From an uncultured Lachnospiraceae bacterium (GTDB lineage: Bacteria > Bacillota > Clostridia > Lachnospirales > Lachnospiraceae): DNA of 5,173 nt. The notes beneath the pieces were generated by a model. The model made no database searches. It had not been told where the DNA came from and worked only from the letters and a program-made list of their open reading frames with translations. Made by a program: the position numbers and the translations under genes. The stretch is taken from assembly GCA_947174725.1 (NCBI GenBank), contig CAMWKA010000161.1, positions 1 to 5,173 of the forward strand. Reading direction: 5' to 3'. This document shows positions 1 through 4,822 of this stretch, in pieces; the stretch's first letter is position 1, and every line of letters begins with the position of its first letter.

Positions 1-1259
1 TTAAGAAGGAACTGGCGGAGGCGAAGGAACAGTTTGATAAGGACAAGACCCAGTGGGAAAATGAAAAGGGTGCGGTGGAAAGGCTCTCCAAACTCCGTGA
101 AGAGATCGAATCCGTGAATAATGAGCTCCAGATCGCACAGCGGGAGGGCAATCTGGAGCGTGCCGGGGAGCTTACTTATGGAACGCTGCCGGCGCTCAAA
201 AAGCAGTTGGAGTCTGAAGAAGAACTTGTGAAGAAGAAAGAAGCTTCCATGGTGCATGAAAGCGTCTCTGACGAAGAGATCGCGCGGATCGTGTCAAGGT
301 GGACGGGGATTCCGGTGGCGAAGCTCACAGAATCGGAACGGAACAAAATCCTGCATCTGGATGAGGAACTGCATAAGCGGGTCATCGGGCAGGAGGAAGG
401 TGTGACTAAGGTGTCCGAGGCAATCATCCGCTCCAAAGCGGGCATCAAAGATCCGGGGAAACCCATCGGTTCCTTCTTATTCTTAGGTCCCACCGGTGTG
501 GGAAAGACAGAGCTTGCCAAATCTTTAGCGCAGACATTGTTTGATGACGAGTCCAATATCGTCCGGCTGGATATGAGTGAATATATGGAAAAACATTCCG
601 TGGCAAGGTTGATTGGGGCGCCTCCGGGATATGTGGGTTATGACGAAGGCGGACAGCTTACAGAGGCGGTACGAAGAAAACCGTATTCGGTCGTATTGTT
701 TGATGAAGTGGAAAAGGCGCATCCGGATGTATTTAACGTGCTTCTTCAAGTGCTGGATGACGGAAGGATCACGGATTCCAGAGGCAGGACGGTGGATTTT
801 AAGAATACGATCCTGATCATGACGTCCAATATCGGCGCGCCGACACTGTTGGAAGGAATAGATGAAAACGGCAATATCAGCGATGCGGCACAGGCAGAAG
901 TCATGGAGGAATTGAAACTGCATTTCAGACCGGAATTTTTAAACCGTCTGGACGAAGTGATCCTGTTCAAACCGTTGACAAAGGATAATATTGCAGGCAT
1001 TGTGGATCTGATCATCAGGGAACTTAACCGCCGTCTTCTGGATAAAGAAATCAGCGTGGAACTGTCAGCAGAAGCCAAAAATTATATCACGGAGCACGGC
1101 TATGACCCTGTGTATGGGGCAAGACCGTTGAAACGGTATATCCAGAAGACCGTGGAGACATTGAGTGCGAAGCTGATCTTAGCGGACGAGATCCATGCAA
1201 GGGATACCATTCTGATCGATGTGCAGGATGGGGAGCTAAAGGCTCTGCGCAGACCCTGA
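1..1259 (+). CDS. clpB: ATP-dependent chaperone ClpB, C-terminal half (5' end outside window)
   Basis: ClpB is a cytoplasmic hexameric AAA+ disaggregase that works with DnaK/DnaJ/GrpE to thread aggregated proteins through its central pore. The frame is open from base 3, so the true start lies upstream; the GTG at 75 is an internal valine. The 418 visible residues are about half of the usual ~860. In order: the end of the coiled-coil M domain (to about 290); the conserved RWTGIPV segment; the second AAA+ module with Walker A GPTGVGKT (486-509), pore loop GYVGYD (627-644), Walker B VVLFDE (690-707), sensor-1 Asn (828-830), arginine finger in FLNRLDE (945-947) and sensor-2 GARPLKR (from 1116). 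Residue order matches E. coli ClpB closely as I remember it. The M-domain coiled coil separates it from ClpA/ClpX, and no ClpP-binding loop is seen. All key residues of this module are present. No terminator directly follows; the first candidate is the hairpin at 1419-1441. Confidence 0.97.
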   Translation, partial: KKELAEAKEQFDKDKTQWENEKGAVERLSKLREEIESVNNELQIAQREGNLERAGELTYGTLPALKKQLESEEELVKKKEASMVHESVSDEEIARIVSRWTGIPVAKLTESERNKILHLDEELHKRVIGQEEGVTKVSEAIIRSKAGIKDPGKPIGSFLFLGPTGVGKTELAKSLAQTLFDDESNIVRLDMSEYMEKHSVARLIGAPPGYVGYDEGGQLTEAVRRKPYSVVLFDEVEKAHPDVFNVLLQVLDDGRITDSRGRTVDFKNTILIMTSNIGAPTLLEGIDENGNISDAAQAEVMEELKLHFRPEFLNRLDEVILFKPLTKDNIAGIVDLIIRELNRRLLDKEISVELSAEAKNYITEHGYDPVYGARPLKRYIQKTVETLSAKLILADEIHARDTILIDVQDGELKALRRP

Positions 1260-1290
1260 ACACATGACGCGTCAAAGAAGCGGAAATGGA

Positions 1291-1319
1291 TTGACAGAAG
1301 TTGATGCGGATAGTATATT
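1291..1319 (+). promoter_or_regulatory. Sigma-A promoter for the ABC ATPase leader
   Basis: A perfect -35 TTGACA (1291-1296), a 17-nt spacer and a -10 TATATT (1314-1319) one base from consensus. Initiation is expected near 1326, giving an untranslated leader of about 157 nt before the ATG at 1483. It starts 32 bases after the clpB stop codon, so the ABC gene can be transcribed independently of clpB. Confidence 0.8.
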
Positions 1320-1343
1320 TTTAATACCGATAATATGTGAAGG

Positions 1344-1416
1344 ATCTTAGGAAGCAGTGTGAAAAATATATCTAAGGCAGTAAAAAACACTGCCTAAGAT
1401 ATATTATGTTTCACAC
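1344..1416 (+). promoter_or_regulatory. Large leader hairpin with a competing upstream arm
   Basis: The main hairpin pairs 1357-1381 with 1389-1416: an outer 8-bp stem (GTGTGAAA with TTTCACAC), a 3-nt bulge (1406-1408), then 17 positions with one A-A mismatch (1374/1396), closed by a 7-nt loop. A near direct repeat of the inner 5' arm lies just upstream: ATCTTAGG then GCAGT at 1344-1358, against ATCTAAGG then CAGT at 1370-1381. The same 3' arm (1388-1400) can therefore pair with 1344-1359 instead, giving 13 bp without mismatch and one 3-nt bulge. The two structures exclude each other, as in attenuators, but function is inferred. At the DNA level the dyad could also be a protein-binding site. 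No U-tract follows, so it is not itself an intrinsic terminator. Confidence 0.6.
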
Positions 1417-1418
1417 CG

Positions 1419-1441
1419 AAAAACGCAAAAGCGGCGTTTTT
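1419..1441 (+). terminator. Terminator-like hairpin (P1 of leader copy 1)
   Basis: AAAAACGC (1419-1426) pairs with GCGTTTTT (1434-1441) around a 7-nt loop, ending in a five-U tract. The stem has only three G-C pairs, so strength is doubtful. It may end clpB read-through, or act as an attenuator for the ABC gene that starts 41 nt later. It is also the first hairpin of the repeated leader element. Confidence 0.45.
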
Positions 1442-1482
1442 CATTTCTATTTGAGCCGCCGAAGGCGGCATGAGGGGTTGAT
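1419..1482 (+). promoter_or_regulatory. Repeated leader element, copy 1 (before ABC ATPase)
   Basis: It consists of hairpin P1 (1419-1441), a linker CATTTCTAT, and hairpin P2, a 6-bp GC-rich stem GCCGCC/GGCGGC (1455-1460 with 1464-1469) with a GAA loop. ATGAGGGG, which contains the ribosome binding site (1472-1477), follows, with 5 nt to the ATG at 1483. The core at 1428-1450 is identical at 22 of 23 positions to 3201-3223, upstream of the HD-GYP gene. P2 sits immediately 5' of the Shine-Dalgarno sequence, so folding there could affect translation. Recurrence and pairing are directly visible; the regulatory role is inferred. Confidence 0.55.
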
Positions 1483-2187
1483 ATGTCGTTTATTGAGTTT
1501 AAGGATGTAAGAAAAATATATGGTCAGAACGACGAGGCCAAAATCAAAGCGTTGGACGGCGCAAGTTTTTCCATTGAAAAAGGGGAACTTGCGGTGATCC
1601 TCGGCGCGTCCGGCGCGGGCAAGACGACGGCGCTCAATATTCTTGGTGGCATGGATACGGCAACTTCCGGAGAAGTGATCGTGGATGGAAAAAATATCGG
1701 GAAATATTCCACAAGGGAATTGACGAAATACAGGAGATTCGATATCGGATTTATTTTTCAGTTTTATAATCTTGTACCCAACCTGACTGCCTTGGAAAAT
1801 GTGGAACTGGCGGCGCAGATCTGTCCCTCGTCATTGGATGCGGCGCAGATGCTTGACAAAGTAGGGTTGTCCGGCAGAAAGAATAATTTTCCTTCCCAGT
1901 TATCCGGCGGAGAACAGCAGCGTGTGGCAATCGCGAGAGCCATTGCCAAGAATCCCAAGCTGCTGCTTTGCGACGAGCCCACAGGCGCGCTGGATTACAA
2001 TACGGGAAAACAGATTTTGCAGCTTTTGCAGGATACCTGCAGGAGAGATAAGATCACGGTCATCATCATTACGCACAATTCCGCTCTGGCACAGATGGCG
2101 GATAAGGTGATACGTTTTCAGTCGGGAAATGTGCGGGACATCACGGTCAATGAGAACCCCGTGCCGATTTCGGAGATTGAATGGTAG
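1483..2187 (+). CDS. ABC transporter ATP-binding protein (MacB/LolD/BceA class), no adjacent permease
   Basis: A 234-residue cytoplasmic nucleotide-binding subunit that would power an FtsX-like permease by ATP hydrolysis. All motifs are intact: Walker A GASGAGKT (41-48), Q-loop Gln93, signature LSGGEQQR (140-147), Walker B LLLCDEP (160-166), D-loop GALD (168-171) and H-loop His198. The [14 protein letters not shown] and CDEPTGALD wording is typical of ATPases serving lipoprotein-sorting, macrolide or antimicrobial-peptide exporters. Length is normal and nothing looks truncated. The ATG at 1483 has GAGGGG 5 nt upstream. In this family a large permease usually follows directly; here two tRNA genes follow instead, so the partner is elsewhere or lost. 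Substrate cannot be inferred. Expression probably depends on the promoter at 1291 and the structured leader. No terminator lies between its stop and the tRNA promoter. Confidence 0.93.
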   Translation: MSFIEFKDVRKIYGQNDEAKIKALDGASFSIEKGELAVILGASGAGKTTALNILGGMDTATSGEVIVDGKNIGKYSTRELTKYRRFDIGFIFQFYNLVPNLTALENVELAAQICPSSLDAAQMLDKVGLSGRKNNFPSQLSGGEQQRVAIARAIAKNPKLLLCDEPTGALDYNTGKQILQLLQDTCRRDKITVIIITHNSALAQMADKVIRFQSGNVRDITVNENPVPISEIEW

Positions 2188-2203
2188 ATTATGCAAAAAA
2201 ATA

Positions 2204-2232
2204 TTGACAATCATTCGGGGATTCGATATAAT
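2204..2232 (+). promoter_or_regulatory. Consensus sigma-A promoter of the tRNA operon
   Basis: TTGACA (2204-2209), a 17-nt spacer and TATAAT (2227-2232), perfect in both hexamers as expected for stable-RNA transcription. It starts 17 bases after the ABC ATPase stop codon. Initiation is expected around 2239, leaving a leader of about 39 nt before the mature tRNA-Val. Confidence 0.92.
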
Positions 2233-2241
2233 AGCAAAGCG

Positions 2242-2363
2242 GGTTGAAAATAAGAACGCAAATCAGGTAGTCCTTTTGGGGTCTTAGCTCAGCTGGGAGA
2301 GCATCTGCCTTACAAGCAGAGGGTCATAGGTTCGAGCCCTATAGGCCCCACTGATTTTCAACC
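2242..2363 (+). repeat. Complementary flanks enclosing tRNA-Val (possible processing stem)
   Basis: GGTTGAAAAT (2242-2251), close to the predicted 5' end of the transcript, is perfectly complementary to ATTTTCAACC (2354-2363) just after tRNA-Val, giving a 10-bp stem with the tRNA in the enclosed loop. A second, overlapping option pairs AAATCAG (2260-2266) with CTGATTT (2351-2357). Such a stem could guide cleavage of the precursor or help the tRNA fold; this role is inferred. No equivalent pair flanks tRNA-Met. Confidence 0.55.
2278..2350 (+). tRNA. tRNA-Val (anticodon UAC)
   Basis: A 73-nt cloverleaf. The acceptor stem GGGGTCT pairs with AGGCCCC (2343-2349) with one G-U pair, and the discriminator A is at 2350. 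The D stem is GCTC/GAGC, and the anticodon stem TCTGC/GCAGA encloses loop CTTACAA (anticodon TAC). The T stem ATAGG/CCTAT encloses TTCGAGC. The next bases are CTG, so CCA is not encoded and must be added by nucleotidyltransferase. It is the first gene of a two-tRNA operon. Confidence 0.96.
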
Positions 2364-2384
2364 TACAAAAATTATTTTATATAT

Positions 2385-2458
2385 GGCGAGATAGCTCAGT
2401 TGGCTAGAGCACACGGTTCATACCCGTGGTGTCGAGGGTTCAAATCCCCCTCTCGCTA
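2385..2458 (+). tRNA. tRNA-Met, elongator type (anticodon CAU)
   Basis: A 74-nt cloverleaf. The acceptor stem GGCGAGA pairs with TCTCGCT (2451-2457), the first pair being G-U, and the discriminator A is at 2458. The D stem is GCTC/GAGC. The anticodon stem CACGG/CCGTG encloses loop TTCATAC with anticodon CAT. The full first base pair and the absence of three consecutive G-C pairs at the base of the anticodon stem argue against initiator tRNA. The TTCATAC loop matches elongator Met of Bacillus as I remember it better than the lysidine-modified Ile tRNA, which cannot be fully excluded. CCA is not encoded. It lies 34 nt after tRNA-Val in the same transcript. Confidence 0.93.
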
Positions 2459-2462
2459 CTTG

Positions 2463-2508
2463 AAAAAGTCCGGAATTCCTTGTTAAATCAAGAAATCTGG
2501 ACTTTTTT
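2463..2508. terminator. Bidirectional intrinsic terminator
   Basis: AAAAAGTCC with GA, TT and CTTG segments pairs with CAAG, TT, TC and GGACTTTTT around a short TTAAAT loop, with only small mismatches and one bulge. It ends in T6 on the plus strand and has A5 at the other side, so it can act in both directions. It ends the tRNA operon and also the convergent minus-strand gene, whose TAA stop (2507-2509) lies inside the T-tract. Confidence 0.9.
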
Positions 2509-2962
2509 AATGTCCCCTGAGATCAAATTCATGAAAAATGGTGTCATTGCTTCCCCATGAATAAACAATGTAATAATCATCGCCTTCTATATCTGTTTTA
2601 AATGTCATATTTGTATGTCCGTCGGAGAACTCTACATCTGTAGTATTCTGGTTTTCAACCATACATTCCCATTCATGTTCCGAGAATGCCCCATAATATT
2701 CTTTTAATTCGTCTAAAGAAAGTTCGCTTTTGATGAGGATAGCGCCAAAATATTGCATTCCGTTACCGTTTCCGACAATTTTCCCTGCTTCATATATAGA
2801 CTCAATAAATTCCGTGTTATTTGGGAGCGGCAGATCTACAAGTTCGCCGGCTGTTTTCTTCGCCACATTATCATTAAAAAATGGTGCAGCAATTCTTATG
2901 GCTATATATGTAATCACAACACATGAAACAAGGCATGAAACAACAATCAATACTTTCTTCAT
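2507..2962 (-). CDS. Small membrane-anchored protein of unknown function
   Basis: A 151-residue protein I cannot assign to a named family. Two lysines are followed by a hydrophobic segment (residues 4-22), then a polar, acidic extracytoplasmic part, which fits a single N-terminal signal anchor with the rest outside. LVSC (11-14) resembles a lipobox, but hydrophobic residues continue past the Cys, so a lipoprotein is less likely. The outer part holds a Pro-rich LPLPNNTEF patch (44-52), a striking GNGNGMQYFGA motif (64-74), an acidic helix-like segment (80-92), and a C-terminal half rich in Asp and aromatics that is probably beta-structured. The start is supported by AAGGAGA 8 nt upstream (2971-2977, minus strand) and its own promoter at 3030-3057. 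It is monocistronic: convergent with the tRNAs, divergent from the HD-GYP gene. I have only an impression of similar hypothetical proteins in Clostridia. That this is a real gene is well supported; no function can be proposed. Confidence 0.87.
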   Translation of the reverse strand: MKKVLIVVSCLVSCVVITYIAIRIAAPFFNDNVAKKTAGELVDLPLPNNTEFIESIYEAGKIVGNGNGMQYFGAILIKSELSLDELKEYYGAFSEHEWECMVENQNTTDVEFSDGHTNMTFKTDIEGDDYYIVYSWGSNDTIFHEFDLRGH

Positions 2963-3029
2963 TTATATGGTCTCCTTAATTAATAATTGAAGTTATACAG
3001 AGCCTGATTTAAAGTGAATCTTCAATAGT

Positions 3030-3057
3030 ATTATAGCAAAAAACCGGATCATTTCAA
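3030..3057 (-). promoter_or_regulatory. Sigma-A promoter for the minus-strand small protein
   Basis: Read on the minus strand: TTGAAA (3052-3057), a 16-nt spacer and TATAAT (3030-3035), preceded by TGC to form an extended -10. Initiation is expected near 3023, about 60 nt before the start codon at 2962. Confidence 0.8.
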
Positions 3058-3140
3058 CTACAGGTACTTTTTTTCGGGAAGTATGCGCAAAAAGCAAAAA
3101 AATATTTATGATACTTTACTATTTCCTTTCTCTAAATTTA

Positions 3141-3149
3141 TGATATAAT
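3141..3149 (+). promoter_or_regulatory. Extended -10 promoter for the HD-GYP operon
   Basis: TGA followed by a perfect TATAAT (3144-3149) makes an extended -10. No good -35 hexamer is seen 16-18 nt upstream, so it may rely on the extended -10 or an activator. Initiation is expected around 3156, directly before hairpin P1 of the leader. A 10-nt direct repeat, ATTTATGATA, lies at 3104-3113 and 3136-3145, the second copy overlapping this promoter. Within the 329-nt gene-free stretch 2963-3291, the rest of 3060-3130 is AT-rich with no other feature recognised. Confidence 0.72.
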
Positions 3150-3159
3150 ATTTGCAGGC

Positions 3160-3265
3160 AAAAATGAACGCTAAAGTGCGGTATTTATTTTGGCAACATT
3201 AAAGCGGCATTTTTCATTTCTATATTAAGTCGCAGCAGAACTGCTGCATGAAGGTTAGTGTTGAT
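3160..3265 (+). promoter_or_regulatory. Repeated leader element, copy 2 (before HD-GYP gene)
   Basis: P1 here is long and imperfect: AAAAATG (3160-3166) pairs with CATTTTT (3208-3214), then CGCT (3169-3172) with AGCG (3203-3206), with a larger inner region. The linker CATTTCTAT follows, then P2, GCAGCA/TGCTGC (3232-3237 with 3242-3247, loop GAAC), then ATGAAGG and TTGAT, as in copy 1. Differences from copy 1 keep pairing: C-G becomes T-A in P1, and two C-G pairs become A-T in P2. P1 starts a few bases after the predicted transcription start and ends in a U-tract, so it could attenuate. Function is inferred. Confidence 0.55.
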
Positions 3266-3277
3266 AACATAACTGAC

Positions 3278-3284
3278 AGGAGAG
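3278..3284 (+). promoter_or_regulatory. Ribosome binding site choosing the HD-GYP start
   Basis: AGGAGAG lies 7 nt before the ATG at 3292 but only 4 nt before the in-frame TTG at 3289. The spacing and the stronger codon favour ATG 3292, making the protein 356 rather than 357 residues. Confidence 0.8.
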
Positions 3285-3291
3285 TAACTTG

Positions 3292-4362
3292 ATGAGAAGA
3301 TACATGCTGATTGTTGATGACGATGAGGGAAGTCGTGAACTGCTGACAGAGATATTTAAAAAGGATTATGATATTATACAGGCATCGAATGGACGGGAAG
3401 CGATCATAGAGATTGGTATACATATGAATGACATTGCGGTCATCCTTCTGGATCTTTTGATGCCGGTGATGAACGGATATCAGGTGCTGCAGATCTTAAA
3501 TTCCAGAAAGGTTCTGGAACATATACCGGTGGTTATGATCACGTCGCAAAATGATGAACAGACGGAATTTTCCTGTTATTCCATGGGAGCAAGCGCAGTG
3601 ATATCCAAGCCGTTTGTGACGCAGACGGTCATCCAGCGGATCAATAATCTGGTGGAAACATACCGCAGCGCGGACGCGCTGGCGCATAAGGTTGAGAGTC
3701 AGAGAGCCAAACTCCACGAACAGGAACGGAAGATGGAACTTTTTAATGAGAAGCTGATCGATGTGGTCAGCAATATCGTTGAGTTCCGGGATCTGGAATC
3801 CGGCGAGCATGTCAAAAGGGTGAAGGGGCTGACGCGGATCATGGCGGAAGCGTATATGGAACTGTTTCCGGACTCAGGTCTGACACAGGAAAAGATCAAT
3901 GTCATCGTTCGGGCATCGGCGCTTCACGATATCGGCAAGATTGCCATACCGGATGGGATCCTTTTGAAACCCGGTAAGCTGTCCAGTGAAGAATTTGAGA
4001 TCATGAAGAGCCATACGACGAAGGGATGTAAGATATTAAAGCTTCTGGATATCGTGCAGGACAATGAACAACTGCAGGCCTCCTATGATATCTGCCTTTA
4101 TCATCATGAACGGTACGATGGCAAGGGCTATCCGGAGGGATTGAAAGGGGATGATATCCCATTATCAGCGCAGTTGGTTTCCGTGGTGGACGTTTATGAC
4201 GCTCTGGTTTCGGAGCGTGTTTATAAAAAAGCACTTGATAAGGATACAGCCTATCATATGATCATGGATGGCAAGTGTGGTAATTTTGCACCGAAGCTAT
4301 TAAAATGTATGGAATATGCAAGGACAAGGATCGAGGGATTTGCAGACAGCCATAAGGGATGA
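3292..4362 (+). CDS. Response regulator with HD-GYP domain, probable cyclic-di-GMP phosphodiesterase
   Basis: A 356-residue two-domain cytoplasmic signalling protein of the RpfG type. The N-terminal receiver domain (about 3-120) has the acidic pair Asp9/Asp10, phosphoacceptor Asp54 in ILLDLLMP, Thr84 and Lys106 in SKP. A charged helical linker (about 125-155) leads to the HD-GYP domain (about 155-345), with His173 in SGEHVKRV, His212-Asp213 in LHDIGK, His241, HHE (271-273), GYP (279-281) and Asp300 in VVDVYDAL. Every metal-ligand motif expected for an active enzyme is present, so hydrolysis of cyclic-di-GMP is likely; some family members prefer other cyclic dinucleotides. Phosphorylation of Asp54 would be expected to control activity. 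No histidine kinase is adjacent, but an Hpt protein follows 47 nt downstream. Transcription likely begins near 3156 through the structured leader, and the start is set by AGGAGAG. Confidence 0.95.
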   Translation: MRRYMLIVDDDEGSRELLTEIFKKDYDIIQASNGREAIIEIGIHMNDIAVILLDLLMPVMNGYQVLQILNSRKVLEHIPVVMITSQNDEQTEFSCYSMGASAVISKPFVTQTVIQRINNLVETYRSADALAHKVESQRAKLHEQERKMELFNEKLIDVVSNIVEFRDLESGEHVKRVKGLTRIMAEAYMELFPDSGLTQEKINVIVRASALHDIGKIAIPDGILLKPGKLSSEEFEIMKSHTTKGCKILKLLDIVQDNEQLQASYDICLYHHERYDGKGYPEGLKGDDIPLSAQLVSVVDVYDALVSERVYKKALDKDTAYHMIMDGKCGNFAPKLLKCMEYARTRIEGFADSHKG

Positions 4363-4409
4363 ATCATGATATATGCTGTGATTAAACCGATTTTAGAAAG
4401 GAAGGAATT

Positions 4410-4769
4410 ATGACAGACGAAGCAAAACAGGAGCTGCTTAACGCAGGGGTGGATTTAGAAGGCGCTATGGAGCGGTTTTTACATAATGAAGCTATGTATG
4501 AAAAGTTCTTGAAAAAATTTTTGGCAGATCCTAATTATCAGGAACTGGTGACAGCCGTTGCAGAGAAGGATTGCAATAAAGCATTTACGGCGTCTCATAC
4601 ATTAAAAGGAGTATGCGGTAATCTTGCGCTGCAGGGATTATTTCATGCGATCCGTGATCAGGTAGAATGTTTCCGGTCTGAAAACTTTGAGGAGGGGGCA
4701 GCCATGATGCCGGCTGTCACAGCGGAATATGACAAGATCGTTGCAACGATCAAAAAAACTTTTCCGTAA
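4410..4769 (+). CDS. Histidine phosphotransfer (Hpt) domain protein
   Basis: A stand-alone 119-residue Hpt protein, the usual size for a four-helix-bundle phosphorelay intermediate. The motif ASHTLKGVCGNLAL (61-74) carries the expected phosphorylatable His63, followed by Lys66-Gly67. The N-terminal part includes the DLEGAMERF and YEKFLKKF segments typical of single-domain Hpt proteins; the remainder is helical and acidic. No signal peptide or membrane segment is seen, so it should be cytoplasmic. A strong AAAGGAAGGA run lies just before ATG 4410. It lies 47 nt after the HD-GYP gene with no terminator or clear promoter between them, so cotranscription is likely. By context it may pass phosphate to the receiver domain of the preceding gene from a kinase outside the window; that pairing is inferred. 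Confidence 0.93.
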   Translation: MTDEAKQELLNAGVDLEGAMERFLHNEAMYEKFLKKFLADPNYQELVTAVAEKDCNKAFTASHTLKGVCGNLALQGLFHAIRDQVECFRSENFEEGAAMMPAVTAEYDKIVATIKKTFP

Positions 4770-4822
4770 AAATCCGATGATTATAGTCTGGTGATTGTTG
4801 TGGGAAGATGGAGGTTACGGTA

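Noticed and set aside
525..923. Minus-strand ORFs antisense to clpB and to other genes
   Set aside because: They overlap strongly conserved genes, and their products show no recognisable motifs or hydrophobic pattern; shadows of the real genes.
1265..1274. Short palindrome TGACGCGTCA after clpB
   Set aside because: Only 10 bp with no loop and no T-tract; it cannot act as a terminator, and no partner site is seen.
1400..1405. Second -10-like TATATT in the leader hairpin 3' arm
   Set aside because: No -35 or extended -10 element is found; the AT-rich stem explains it.
1406..1510. Small ORF of 34 codons overlapping the ABC start, with SGVFHFY resembling SGIFHFY in the second leader
   Set aside because: There is no ribosome binding site before its ATG, and the second copy has a stop just upstream of the similar stretch and no start codon.
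2278..2458. tRNA 3' end as an integration (att) site
   Set aside because: No duplicated tRNA 3' segment and no integrase are seen downstream within the window.
3164..3202. Possible 12-codon leader peptide (MNAKVRYLFWQH) before the HD-GYP gene
   Set aside because: The predicted transcription start is so close that almost no ribosome binding site would be present, and copy 1 of the leader has no matching ORF. An indel between the copies breaks any shared frame, so the conservation looks structural rather than coding.
3160..3260. Cyclic-di-GMP riboswitch in front of the HD-GYP gene
   Set aside because: The conserved GEMM elements (tetraloop-receptor helices, GACGCAAAG-type core) are not present, and the copy before an ABC ATPase does not support this class.
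4736..4751. Perfect 16-base palindrome GATCGTTGCAACGATC near the end of the Hpt gene
   Set aside because: It lies inside coding sequence, is followed by A-rich rather than T-rich sequence on the plus strand, and encodes ordinary Hpt residues, so neither a terminator nor an operator can be supported.
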